Of a stretch of DNA of 64,000 bases, positions 26,963-35,535 are shown in pieces. A program made the position numbers and the translations under genes. How positions within the stretch are numbered: the first letter of the stretch is position 1; each line of letters opens with the position of its first letter. A model generated the notes under the pieces. That model was not told where the DNA came from, ran no database searches, and was given only the letters and a program-made list of their open reading frames with translations. The stretch covers positions 23,619 to 87,618 of the forward strand of contig NZ_JAQNCY010000017.1 of the NCBI RefSeq assembly GCF_028368855.1, given 5' to 3'. The DNA is from Leisingera sp. SS27 (GTDB taxonomy: Bacteria > Pseudomonadota > Alphaproteobacteria > Rhodobacterales > Rhodobacteraceae).

Positions 26963-28765
26963 TCAACGGTTCGCCTTCACCTTCACATAGGATCCCGGGG
27001 CCGGCATCAAAGAGGGATACCCCGAATCCCCCACCTCGCGGGCGGGAACCTGCTTGCCGGAACGTTTCTTCAGCCAGTTGTTCCAGCGCGGCCACCATGA
27101 CCCCTCGTGGAACTCGGCCCCCGCCATCCAGGCCTCCTGGTCGCCCTTCAAGTCTTCGTTCGTGTAATGGCCATACTTCTTCTTGCTAGGCGGATTGACG
27201 ATGCCGGCGATATGGCCGGACTCCGACACGATGAAGCTCTTGCTGCGCGACCCCATCTGCTGCACGCCGGCATAGCAGTCCTTCCAGCGGGCGATATGGT
27301 CGGTTTCGCAGGTGATCGCCATCAGCGGCACATCCACGTCCTTGATATGCAGCTTGTGGCCCATCAACTCGAACCCCTCGCCGACAAACTCGTTGTTCTG
27401 GCAAAGGCCCCGCAGATACTGAACCGCCATCCGGCCCGGAAGATTGGCGCCATCACCGTTCCAGTAGAGAAGATCGAAAGCAGGCGGCGTTTCACCCATC
27501 ATGTAGCTTTTGACCGCGGGACCATAGATCAGATCCTTGGAGCGCAGGAACGACATGGTGCGCGCAATCACCCAAGACCGCAGCAGCCCCTCCTCTTCCA
27601 CCTGGGCCTCAATACCGTCGACGAAATCATTCTGCAGGAACGGCGTGAACTCGCCTTGATCGCCGAAATCGGTGAGGGTGGTAAAGAAGGTCGCCGATTT
27701 CACCGACTTGTCGCCGCGCTGTTTCAGCAGCGACAGGGTCAGGCTCAGCGTGGTGCCCGCGATGCAATAGCCCACCGCATTCACTTGCTTGACCTTGCAG
27801 ATCTCCTTGGCGGTCTCGATCGCAGTCAGGAAGCCTTCCTGGATGTAGTCCTCCATCCCGACATCCGCGTGGCTGGCATCCGCATTAACCCAGGACACAA
27901 CAAACAGCGTATAGCCCTGCTCGGTCACCCATTTGATCAGGCTGTTCTGCGCCTTGAGGTCGAGGATGTAGAACTTGTTGATCCACGGCGGGAACAGCAC
28001 GATCGGTGTTTCATGCACGGTCTCTGTTGCAGGCTTGTACTGGATCAGCTCCATCATCCGGTTGCGGTAGACCACGTCTCCCGGTGTTGTGGCGATATTG
28101 CTGCCCAGCTCAAAGGCGCTCTCATCTGCCAGCCGAACCACCAGCTCGCCGTTGTTGGCCTCCAGATCGGTGACCAGATTCTCCAGACCGTCGATCAAAG
28201 ACTGGCCTTCGGTCTCCACCGCCTTCTCCAGCGCATCCGGGTTGGTAGGCAGGAAATTGGTCGGCGCCATCATCTCTATGATCTGATCGGCAAAGTAGGA
28301 CAGCCGCTGCTTGTCCTTGCGGTCCAGATCCCCAGCGTCTTGCACCGCGTTGCGGATCGCATCGGCGTTGGTCATGTACTGTTGCTTCACGAAATTGAAG
28401 TAAGGACTGCTTTCCCACAACGGATTCGAGAAACGGCGGTCCTTGGGGCCGCCGTTGTCCGTATTTTCCAGTTTTCCAGCCAGGGCCTTCTGCGCTTCGG
28501 CGAAATTCAGCACAGACTTGCTCCAGTACTCGACCTGCTGCTCAAGGATCTTGGCAGGGTTTTGCATCGCTTCCGCCCAATAGGCGGTTGCTGCGCGTGC
28601 ATAAAGCTCTTGATTCGGACCGTCCAAAGCCGGGTTGTGCGGCACCTTCCGGGACATGACATCGGCCAGGCGCTTGCTCAGCTCTTCCACACGGCTCATG
28701 TTTTCCTTCAGCTTTTCAATGCTTTCAGAATTGGCCGCTGCGGATAGTTCGTCACTAGTTGTCAT
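26963..28765 (-). CDS. phaC: Class I polyhydroxyalkanoate synthase
   Basis: A 600-residue class I PHA synthase that polymerises (R)-3-hydroxyacyl-CoA on granule surfaces. The catalytic Cys334 sits in the lipase-like box GYCIAGTT. The Asp of the triad falls in the TCETDHIARW region and the His in ESGHIAGIVNPP. An N-terminal PHBC_N domain (about 90-260) precedes the alpha/beta hydrolase core. It is divergent from phaZ, and the shared gap holds a CTGC-N3-GCAG dyad, so both ends of the PHA cycle could respond to PhaR. Confidence 0.97.
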   Translation of the reverse strand: MTTSDELSAAANSESIEKLKENMSRVEELSKRLADVMSRKVPHNPALDGPNQELYARAATAYWAEAMQNPAKILEQQVEYWSKSVLNFAEAQKALAGKLENTDNGGPKDRRFSNPLWESSPYFNFVKQQYMTNADAIRNAVQDAGDLDRKDKQRLSYFADQIIEMMAPTNFLPTNPDALEKAVETEGQSLIDGLENLVTDLEANNGELVVRLADESAFELGSNIATTPGDVVYRNRMMELIQYKPATETVHETPIVLFPPWINKFYILDLKAQNSLIKWVTEQGYTLFVVSWVNADASHADVGMEDYIQEGFLTAIETAKEICKVKQVNAVGYCIAGTTLSLTLSLLKQRGDKSVKSATFFTTLTDFGDQGEFTPFLQNDFVDGIEAQVEEEGLLRSWVIARTMSFLRSKDLIYGPAVKSYMMGETPPAFDLLYWNGDGANLPGRMAVQYLRGLCQNNEFVGEGFELMGHKLHIKDVDVPLMAITCETDHIARWKDCYAGVQQMGSRSKSFIVSESGHIAGIVNPPSKKKYGHYTNEDLKGDQEAWMAGAEFHEGSWWPRWNNWLKKRSGKQVPAREVGDSGYPSLMPAPGSYVKVKANR

Positions 28766-28787
28766 ATAAATGAATCCCTCATAGGCT

Positions 28788-28802
28788 TTCTGCTATGCAG
28801 AA
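28788..28802. promoter_or_regulatory. Candidate PhaR operator between phaC and phaZ
   Basis: TTCTGC-TAT-GCAGAA is a perfect 6-bp dyad that contains CTGC-N3-GCAG. It lies 22 bp upstream of phaC. A half site TTCTGCAT follows near 28808. Confidence 0.6.
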
Positions 28803-28835
28803 TACTGTTCTGCATTTTTCAGGGCAAAGCGGCGA

Positions 28836-28868
28836 TTGGTCCGATGTGTCGGATTTATTGGTCCGATG
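28836..28868. repeat. 11-bp direct repeat in the phaZ leader
   Basis: TTGGTCCGATG occurs at 28836-28846 and 28858-28868. The two starts are 22 bp apart, about two helical turns. It lies just upstream of the phaZ RBS, so it could be a regulator site or an mRNA feature. Confidence 0.6.
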
Positions 28869-28898
28869 ACGCTGGGGCAAAGCCCGAAGGAGACGCGC

Positions 28899-30173
28899 AT
28901 GCGATACATGATGACCTACGACCTGATGGAGACCGTCCGGAACACCAACCAATGGTTGGGCGCCACCGCCCTCTCCATGGCATCTTACCCGGTCTTTTCC
29001 GCCTTGCCAAACCCTGCCCTCAGCTGGATGGCCGCCTGGGGCGAAGTGACGGAACGTACTTATCAGCGCATGGTGGTGAAACCCGATTGGGGCATCCCTT
29101 CCTTCACCTGCGAAGACGGCAAGGACCATGTCGTTGAAATCTCCAATGTACTGGAGCGCCCCTTCGGCGACCTCATCCATTTCAAGGTCAGCGGACGCGA
29201 GGAACAGCCGCGCAAGGTGCTGCTGGTTGCCCCGATGTCCGGCCATTACGCCACCCTCCTCCGCTCTACCGTGCAAAGTCTGATCAGAAACTGTGAAGTC
29301 TATGTGACTGACTGGCACAACGCCCGCGACATCCCTGTTTCCGCAGGGAAATTCGACGTTGAGGACTACACGCTCTATCTCGTCGACTTCATGCGCGAGC
29401 TGGGCCCCGACATCCATGTGGTTGCCGTCTGCCAGCCGGTGCCGCTGACCCTGGCCGCCACCGCTTATCTGGCAGAGCAGGATCCCAAGGCGCAACCGTC
29501 GTCGCTGACGCTGATCGGCGGCCCGGTGGACCCGGACGCAACCCCGACCGAAGTGACCGATTTCGGGCGCCGCGTCACCATGGGCCAGCTCGAGGAAACC
29601 ATGATCCAGCGCGTCGGCTTCAAATACCCCGGCGTGGGCCGCAAGGTCTACCCGGGCCTCTTGCAGCTCGCGTCCTTCATGTCGATGAACGGCGAAAGGC
29701 ATTCCAAGGCCTTCATGGACCAGATCCAGCGTGTGTCCCGCGGCGAAGCCTCCGACCACGACGCCCACAACCGCTTCTATGACGAGTACCTGGCAGTGAT
29801 GGACATGACGGCGGAGTTCTACCTGTCCACCGTCGAACGCATCTTCAAGAACCGAGAGATTGCCCGCAACGAGTTCGTCGTGAACGGCCATAAGATCGAT
29901 TTCTCCAAGATCACCGATGTGGCAGTGAAAACCGTCGAAGGCGCCAAGGACGACATCTCCGCCCCTGGCCAGTGCATCGCCGCTCTGGATCTCTGCACCG
30001 GCTTGCCAGAAGAAAAAAAGGCGAGCCATGTGGAACCGGGTGCCGGCCATTACGGCATCTTTGCAGGCCGCAGCTGGCGCAACAATATCCGCCCGCTGGT
30101 GATCGACTTCATGAACGCCAACAGCCGCAAGAAGCCGGCCCGCAAACCCGCCAACAAGAACACCGCGGCCTGA
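28899..30173 (+). CDS. phaZ: Intracellular polyhydroxyalkanoate depolymerase
   Basis: A 424-residue alpha/beta-fold depolymerase of the native-granule (PhaZa1) type, which releases 3-hydroxybutyrate from stored PHB in the cytosol. The nucleophile is Cys178 in VVAVCQPVPL, in place of the GxSxG box of secreted depolymerases, as expected for this family. The C-terminal domain holds HVEPGAGHYGIFAG with the triad His. ATG 28899 follows GAAGGAGA; the frame is open further upstream but the direct repeats there look non-coding. Divergent from phaC. Confidence 0.95.
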   Translation: MRYMMTYDLMETVRNTNQWLGATALSMASYPVFSALPNPALSWMAAWGEVTERTYQRMVVKPDWGIPSFTCEDGKDHVVEISNVLERPFGDLIHFKVSGREEQPRKVLLVAPMSGHYATLLRSTVQSLIRNCEVYVTDWHNARDIPVSAGKFDVEDYTLYLVDFMRELGPDIHVVAVCQPVPLTLAATAYLAEQDPKAQPSSLTLIGGPVDPDATPTEVTDFGRRVTMGQLEETMIQRVGFKYPGVGRKVYPGLLQLASFMSMNGERHSKAFMDQIQRVSRGEASDHDAHNRFYDEYLAVMDMTAEFYLSTVERIFKNREIARNEFVVNGHKIDFSKITDVAVKTVEGAKDDISAPGQCIAALDLCTGLPEEKKASHVEPGAGHYGIFAGRSWRNNIRPLVIDFMNANSRKKPARKPANKNTAA

Positions 30174-30177
30174 CCGC

Positions 30178-30750
30178 ATGGCAGACGGGCTGGCGTTTTC
30201 CTGCAATTGCGGGGCCTTGCGCGGTGAAGTCGCAGCGCAAGGCATCAAGACCGGCACCCGGGTTGTCTGCTATTGCGCAGACTGCCGCGCCAATGAGCTG
30301 TACCACGGCCAACCCGATCCGGCCCCCGATCCTGTCGATCTTTTTCAGCTTGCCCCTGATACAATCTCCATCACGCAAGGTGCGGAGCATCTGAAGGCGC
30401 TCCGCCTAGGCCCCCGCGGGCCGTTGCGCTGGTATGCATCCTGCTGCGGCACACCCTTTGCCAATACTCTGGCCAAACCCGGACTGCCCTTTGCGGGCAT
30501 GCGCTCTGACTTGTTTCAGGACAAAGCCGACTTGGGCAAGATCCGCGCCAGGGCCTTCATCCCTGCGCCCGGCAAGCAAGCCCGCACCAAGGGTGGAGGC
30601 GCCATGGCCTGGGGCATCCTCAGCCGGATGATTACTGCGCGGCTGTCAGGCCGATGGAAGGATACGCCGTTCTTTGATGCGGAGACCGGCAAACCGGTGG
30701 CAGAGCCTCAGCTGATCAGCAAGGCAGAACGCGCAAAACTCTACCCCTGA
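30178..30750 (+). CDS. DUF6151-like protein with GFA-type cysteines
   Basis: A 190-residue protein that starts 4 bp after phaZ and probably shares its transcript. The Cys pattern (CNC near residue 9, CYCADC near 31 and an SCCGTPF block) matches the zinc-binding arrangement of glutathione-dependent formaldehyde-activating (GFA/Mss4-like) folds and of DUF6151. Its role is not established. The 3' end overlaps the convergent hydrolase gene by 10 bp. Confidence 0.75.
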   Translation: MADGLAFSCNCGALRGEVAAQGIKTGTRVVCYCADCRANELYHGQPDPAPDPVDLFQLAPDTISITQGAEHLKALRLGPRGPLRWYASCCGTPFANTLAKPGLPFAGMRSDLFQDKADLGKIRARAFIPAPGKQARTKGGGAMAWGILSRMITARLSGRWKDTPFFDAETGKPVAEPQLISKAERAKLYP

Positions 30751-31508
30751 GCACAGAGCGCTGGCGAAGTATCAGGCGCGGGTTCCGAAACCGGCTCTGC
30801 CAGCCAGTTCAACAGCGCCCGGTTCACGGCGTCCGGCTGCTCCAGCACCGGGAAGTGCCCGGCATCCGGCAGGATTTCCAGCCGTGCCTCCGGGATCAGC
30901 TGTGCCAGCAAATCCAGCTTGGCCGGCGGCACAATCGTGTCATGCTCACCGCCCAGAACCAGCGCCGGCACATGCACCCGCCGCATCGCGGCCTGCTGGT
31001 CCGGCCGCCGCTGCAGCGCACGTGCCTGCGCCACATACAATTCCGGTCCCAGCTCCATGCCCATCCGGCAAAACAGTTTGTGCACTTCCAGCCGCAGGGG
31101 GCCCGGGGCAAGCGCTTCTGCCGGCAGTGTTTCGCGCAGAACATCCTCCAGCCGTCCGGCGCGGGCCGCAACGATCTGCGGCTCCCGGCTGGCGGCCTGA
31201 TCCGGCGTTTCGGCCAGCGGGCTGGCGCCAATGATGCACAACCGGCTGATCCGTTCCGGCGCCCGGCGCAGCAGTTCCATTGCCAGAATACCGCCCATCG
31301 AAAACCCCGCCAGGGCAAAGCGCGGCGGCAGATGGCTCAGCATCCGGGCAGCGATCTTTTCCACAGTGTCCCCGCCGGCCAGCGGCAGCACCATCACTGG
31401 CATGCTGCCGGAAAACGTCCTGACCTGAGCGTAAAATATCCGGCCGTCGCACATCATGCCCGGCAGCAGAACCAGGGGTTCACGGCACGGTTGCTGATCA
31501 TAAGGCAT
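30741..31508 (-). CDS. Alpha/beta hydrolase
   Basis: A 255-residue alpha/beta hydrolase. The oxyanion-hole region LVLLPGMMCDG, nucleophile Ser in GFSMGG, acid in GEHDTIVPP and triad His in DAGHFPVLEQP are all present. Soluble, no signal peptide. Start chosen at MPYDQQP (ATG 31508), preceded by GGGCAGGAC; the frame extends 22 codons further but without family support. Substrate unknown. Confidence 0.87.
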   Translation of the reverse strand: MPYDQQPCREPLVLLPGMMCDGRIFYAQVRTFSGSMPVMVLPLAGGDTVEKIAARMLSHLPPRFALAGFSMGGILAMELLRRAPERISRLCIIGASPLAETPDQAASREPQIVAARAGRLEDVLRETLPAEALAPGPLRLEVHKLFCRMGMELGPELYVAQARALQRRPDQQAAMRRVHVPALVLGGEHDTIVPPAKLDLLAQLIPEARLEILPDAGHFPVLEQPDAVNRALLNWLAEPVSEPAPDTSPALCAQG

Positions 31509-31629
31509 GTCCTGCCCTCGCGGTTTGCCTCCCACCCGTTCATCAACTCTGCGAACGGCAAACCGTCGGATCAAGAAAAACCTCGGGGCGGCGGCATTTT
31601 ACAAAGCAACTGCCGCCAACGCGCCACTC

Positions 31630-32058
31630 TCAATGGCCGTTCCAGCGGAACGCACCATCCTTTGCCAAGGGCGAAAACGGGTTGAAGGCAATTTCCCAGA
31701 TATGCCCGTCCGGACTGCGGAAGTATCCATGATGACCGCCCCAGAACACATCCTGTGCCGGCTTCAGCACCTCAGCTCCGGCGTCCTCTGCCGCCGCCAG
31801 CAACTGCGCGACTTCTTCCTTGCTGCGGGTGTTGTGGCTCAGCGTCATGGCACCGGTTCCCGGCGCCTCTGCCGGCAGGCCGATATCCTCCGCCAGCGCC
31901 GCCAGCGGATAGAGGCCCAGCGTTTGCGAAATCAGATCAAAGGCGATCACCCCATCCGGGCTTTCCGCCCGTTTCCAGCCCAGGGTCTCATAAAAGGCTG
32001 CGGCCTTCTCCATATCCGGAACGCCCAGCGTAATCAGGCTTACCCTTTGTTCCATCAC
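31630..32058 (-). CDS. VOC (glyoxalase/bleomycin resistance) family protein
   Basis: A 142-residue VOC-fold protein: an N-terminal beta-alpha-beta unit with GVPDMEKAAAFYETLGW and a second half ending YFRSPDGHIWEIAFNP. The fold positions metal ligands; the conserved Glu in WEI is kept, and other ligands are unclear. Translated with the upstream hydrolase gene: its start overlaps the stop of that gene by 4 bp. Confidence 0.87.
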   Translation of the reverse strand: MMEQRVSLITLGVPDMEKAAAFYETLGWKRAESPDGVIAFDLISQTLGLYPLAALAEDIGLPAEAPGTGAMTLSHNTRSKEEVAQLLAAAEDAGAEVLKPAQDVFWGGHHGYFRSPDGHIWEIAFNPFSPLAKDGAFRWNGH

Positions 32059-33044
32059 TCAATTCCTTGTGTTTTCAACCACTTCAAAATGCCGTCCACC
32101 GTTGCCTGTGTCTGGCTGGGCGACACAATGTCCCCGGCCAGAATATGGCCGTGCGCATCATCCGCAGCCCCCGCCGGCACCAATTTCACCTCGGCCGGGC
32201 CGCCCCATGCCGCGGCGATCCCAGCAGTGATATCCGGCCGCACCACCTTATCGCCATCCGAATACCAGAACAATACAGGAACATCAGTATCGCTGAGATC
32301 CATCTCCCGGACCGCATTCACCATTGCCGCCATCGGCAGCACCGCCTGAGACGGATACCGCGTGGTCCAGAACCGTTCATAGGCTTCGCTGCGCACCGGC
32401 AGTTCTATCTCGCGTCCGGCCAGCGGCGGCAGCCAATAACGTGCTGCAGGCCAGGTCAGCAGGGGCGCAAACACCGAGTTCAGCCCGTAATTCGGCGACA
32501 TCAGCACCATCGCATCGATGTTCTGCGCCAGGTCCGCGTCCAGCGCTGCCACTGTGGCAAGGGTTGCACCTGTGGAATTGGCAATCACAACGACCCGGTC
32601 CCCGACGTGCGTTGCAGCCGCCAGCGCCTCGGCGGTGTCCTGCATCCAGGCCTTGGGCGTTCCTTCCAGCATAGCCATGCCAGTGCGTCCGTGGCCGGTC
32701 AGCCGGGTAAAGACCAGATTGGCGCCCAGAGCCTCAGCCACCCGGTCCGGCACCGGGCGGATTTCCTCGGAGGTGGCGGAAAACCCGTGAATGTAGAGGA
32801 CAGAGACCGGCATCCGCTTCTCTGCCTGCCCGGCCCAGACCACGCGCTTTTCCGCATCCGGGGTAATGTCATCAAACCGGCTCTCGACGGTTTCGAAGTA
32901 AACCTGAACACCGTCGCCGAACTTGCGCGCATCGAAACTGGCGGTCAGGTCTACCTCCTCATAAGGGCCAAAGACCGTCAGCGCCGCGACGGGCACCGCC
33001 AGGGCCAGCAGCCCCTGCCCCAAGGCACGCCCGAACCGGCGCAT
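32055..33044 (-). CDS. Membrane-anchored or exported alpha/beta hydrolase
   Basis: A 329-residue hydrolase. It starts at MRRFGRALG (ATG 33044), followed by a hydrophobic signal or anchor (GLLALAVPVAALTVFG), so it is probably periplasmic or membrane-tethered. YIHGFSATSEE is the oxyanion region and IANSTGATL replaces GxSxG with NSTG, keeping the serine. Acid near WYSDGDKVVRP and His near DAHGHI. The start shares one base with the stop of the upstream hydrolase (TGATG), so the two are coupled. Confidence 0.83.
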   Translation of the reverse strand: MRRFGRALGQGLLALAVPVAALTVFGPYEEVDLTASFDARKFGDGVQVYFETVESRFDDITPDAEKRVVWAGQAEKRMPVSVLYIHGFSATSEEIRPVPDRVAEALGANLVFTRLTGHGRTGMAMLEGTPKAWMQDTAEALAAATHVGDRVVVIANSTGATLATVAALDADLAQNIDAMVLMSPNYGLNSVFAPLLTWPAARYWLPPLAGREIELPVRSEAYERFWTTRYPSQAVLPMAAMVNAVREMDLSDTDVPVLFWYSDGDKVVRPDITAGIAAAWGGPAEVKLVPAGAADDAHGHILAGDIVSPSQTQATVDGILKWLKTQGIE

Positions 33045-33793
33045 CAAGCGGTTCCCAGCACGTCCAGTACCGCATCCTCGATCATCTGCAGACAGGCCTC
33101 GTCCGAGAACCGGTGATCCGCATCTTTCACCAGGTTCAGCCGCATGTCGGGACAAGTCGCATGATCCATCAGCCGCAGCGCGGTCTCTGTCGAGACAGCG
33201 GTGTCCGCCGTTCCCTGCAGACAGCGCACCTTGAAGGGCAGGAACAACGGTGTGCGCAGAACCAGCCGCTTGCGCCCGTCCTCAATCATCCGTTTCGAGA
33301 TATGGTAAGGTTCCATATAGTCGCTTGGCAGCTCCACATAGCCCTTGGTATCCAGCTCAGACTTCTGCGCGTCCGTGAAATTGGCCCAATAGCCGTCCTC
33401 GGTGAAATCCGGCGCTGCCGCGATGGTCACCAGGCCCTTGATCCGTTCCGGCATCTCCCGCGCCAGCAAAAGCGCCTGCCAGCCCCCCATCGACGATCCA
33501 ACCGGAACGATCTCCCCTTCCGTCAGCTGCGCCACCGCCTCCAGCGTGTCCTCGTGCCAGTCGCCGATGCAGCCTTCCTCAAAGGTGCCGGAGCTCTCGC
33601 CATGGCCGGAATAGTCAAACCGCAGAAATGCTTGCCCGCGTGCCTTCGCCCAGGCCTCCAGATGCACCGCCTTGGTGCCTTCCATGTCCGATTTCAGCCC
33701 GCCCAGAAACACCACACAAGGCCCCTGCCCCTCGCTCTTGTGATAGGCAATCCGGCGGCCTTGGGCGGTCTCAAGGTAAGATGCGGCTGACAT
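33044..33793 (-). CDS. Alpha/beta hydrolase (ABHD10-like)
   Basis: A 249-residue soluble hydrolase with VVFLGGLKSDMEGTKA, RFDYSGHGES and nucleophile Ser in PVGSSMGGWQALLLA. Acid and His lie in QGTADTAVS and DADHRFSD. The GLKSDMEG loop is typical of the ABHD10/serine-hydrolase branch (acyl-protein thioesterase-like). Start at MSAASYLE (ATG 33793) after AGGAGAGC. First of three coupled genes: hydrolase, exported hydrolase, VOC. Confidence 0.87.
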   Translation of the reverse strand: MSAASYLETAQGRRIAYHKSEGQGPCVVFLGGLKSDMEGTKAVHLEAWAKARGQAFLRFDYSGHGESSGTFEEGCIGDWHEDTLEAVAQLTEGEIVPVGSSMGGWQALLLAREMPERIKGLVTIAAAPDFTEDGYWANFTDAQKSELDTKGYVELPSDYMEPYHISKRMIEDGRKRLVLRTPLFLPFKVRCLQGTADTAVSTETALRLMDHATCPDMRLNLVKDADHRFSDEACLQMIEDAVLDVLGTA

Positions 33794-33925
33794 GTCTTTG
33801 CTCTCCTGTGCTTTTCCCAAGATGTGGCATGGCTCCGCCCGCCCCGCAAGCGGCTGCACTGCCTGCTTGCAACTCCCCCGCCGCCTTCCTTATGGTCCGC
33901 GAAATTTTTTGAAGGACCCCGGGGC

Positions 33926-34930
33926 ATGTTCAGACTCATCAAGGGCATTTTCATCGGCGCCGCTATCTTTGCAGTGGCCCTGGCAACAGTTTGGGCTGCG
34001 CTTGCCTTATGGTACCGGCTGCCTTTTGAGACATTGGGCCGCGGGGTTTTGGCGGGCGGCTTTGGCCTGCTGGGTGTTGCCGTCATCGCCGGACTGTTCC
34101 GCCGCCGCGCTTTGCGCGCGCTCACCACTTTCGCGCTGGCGCTGGCTGCCGTGATCCTGTGGTGGTCAACCCTCACCCCGCCCGCGGACCGCAACTGGTC
34201 GCCCGATGTGGCCCGCCAGGTGACCGGCACGGTCGAGGGCGACATCCTCACCCTCGAAAACGTGCGCAACTTCGCATGGGAAACGCCGGAAGACTTCGCC
34301 GAGGCCTGGGAGACCCGCAGCTACGATCTGGCAAAGCTGCAATCCACCGACCTCTTCATGTCCTATTGGGCCGGCCCGCAGATGGCACATATGATTGTCA
34401 GCTTCGGCTTTGAGGGCGGCGACCACATCGCCTGGTCCGTCGAAGTGCGGCGTCAGCTGGGCGGCGGTTTCTCTCCCATTGCCGACCTGTTCAAATCCAA
34501 CACCCTGGTTCTGATCGCCGCCGACGAGCGCGATCTGGTCGGCACCCGCACCAATGCCCGCGGCGAGGATGTGCAGCTGTTCCGCATCGGTGTCAGCCCC
34601 GACACCGGCCGGGACCTGCTGCTGAAATATGTCGAGGCCGCCAACAGCCTGGCGGCCCGGCCCCAGTGGTACAACTCCCTGACCACCAATTGCACCACCG
34701 TGGTGATGGCTCTGATCCGCAGCTTTGCGGACGAGGTGCCGCTGGACTGGCGGGTGCTGGCCAATGGCTATCTGCCGGAGTTTGCCTGGGAGCAGGGCGT
34801 GCTTGACCAGAGCCGCAGCGTCGAAGACCTGCGCGCGCTTGGCAGCATCACACCGATCGCACAGGCGCATGGGGTCGGTCCCGACTACTCCGCGATGATC
34901 CGCGAAGGCGTGCCCTCACCAGCCCAATAA
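33926..34930 (+). CDS. DUF4105 (Lnb N-terminal-like) membrane protein
   Basis: A 334-residue protein with three N-terminal hydrophobic segments (within about residues 5-85) and a periplasmic DUF4105 domain. The catalytic-type residues of this papain-like superfamily appear as His in GDHIAWSVEVR and Cys in NSLTTNCTTVV. DUF4105/Lnb_N proteins are thought to be cysteine hydrolases acting on the envelope; the substrate is unknown. ATG 33926 is preceded by GAAGGACCCCGG. Divergent from the hydrolase operon. Confidence 0.85.
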   Translation: MFRLIKGIFIGAAIFAVALATVWAALALWYRLPFETLGRGVLAGGFGLLGVAVIAGLFRRRALRALTTFALALAAVILWWSTLTPPADRNWSPDVARQVTGTVEGDILTLENVRNFAWETPEDFAEAWETRSYDLAKLQSTDLFMSYWAGPQMAHMIVSFGFEGGDHIAWSVEVRRQLGGGFSPIADLFKSNTLVLIAADERDLVGTRTNARGEDVQLFRIGVSPDTGRDLLLKYVEAANSLAARPQWYNSLTTNCTTVVMALIRSFADEVPLDWRVLANGYLPEFAWEQGVLDQSRSVEDLRALGSITPIAQAHGVGPDYSAMIREGVPSPAQ

Positions 34931-34942
34931 ACCGGGATCGTC

Positions 34943-34991
34943 TTCATCTGGCTGAAAATATCCCGGGGAGCGCGAGGGGCTGGCCCCTCGC
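34943..34991. repeat. Intergenic repeat element, copy 1, with terminator-like hairpin
   Basis: The core at 34943-34963 is identical over 21 bp to 58131-58151. It is followed by a GC stem GCGAGGGG/CCCCTCGC (34972-34979 and 34984-34991). It sits between two convergent genes, so the hairpin may end both transcripts. Confidence 0.7.
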
Positions 34992-35006
34992 TTGCCTGGC
35001 GGAGGA

Positions 35007-35255
35007 TCAGGACAGTCCGGCGGCAGGTGTCCCGCGCACCTTTTGCATCTGCAAGCGGCCCAGCAGGTTCTGGATCCGGCTCAGGACCTCCCCGGTCTGC
35101 ACTGCCTTCTCCGCGTTTGCTCCGCCTTCGATCTGCGCGCCATGCTCATAAGACAGATGGCGGTGCGACAGGATTTTCTGCGATTGGCACAGTGCGGTTT
35201 CAATCAGGTCCACATCTTCAACCGTCAGGTCAAAGTTCGGGTTCGGGCGGGTCAT
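35007..35255 (-). CDS. Small conserved hypothetical protein
   Basis: An 82-residue helical protein without signal peptide. It starts [19 protein letters not shown], contains [16 protein letters not shown], and its tail ([14 protein letters not shown]) could form an amphipathic coiled coil. ATG 35255 has a good RBS (AGGAGTG). No functional family was recognised. Confidence 0.7.
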   Translation of the reverse strand: MTRPNPNFDLTVEDVDLIETALCQSQKILSHRHLSYEHGAQIEGGANAEKAVQTGEVLSRIQNLLGRLQMQKVRGTPAAGLS

Positions 35256-35334
35256 CGGAACACTCCTGGTATGTCCATTGGGCCTAAGATTTTGGCCACC
35301 CTGCCCCGGATCGCCATTCATGGCAACAATTTTT

Positions 35335-35366
35335 TTGTTATTTTTCAATCGCTTAGCGGTATACAT
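35335..35366 (+). promoter_or_regulatory. Candidate promoter in the AT-rich thrS leader
   Basis: TTGTTA (35335-35340), a 19-bp spacer and TATACAT (35360-35366) lie in the only strongly AT-rich part of the 280-bp gap before thrS. The spacer is longer than ideal. Confidence 0.3.
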
Positions 35367-35535
35367 ATTTGTACAATCGCATGCACAGGCACACAAACGG
35401 AAATTCTTGCGCAATTACAATCACATGCAATGCCGCCTTGACTTGCCCTTGTATTGGCAGCAAAACGCGCAGACCAAACACATACCCGCAACCGGGCGTT
35501 CTGTGGGCGCCAAACCGACGAGGAGCAGCCAGACT

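Noticed and set aside
27107..28747. A 546-codon plus-strand frame opposite phaC
   Set aside because: Shadow of phaC; no conserved motif and no RBS.
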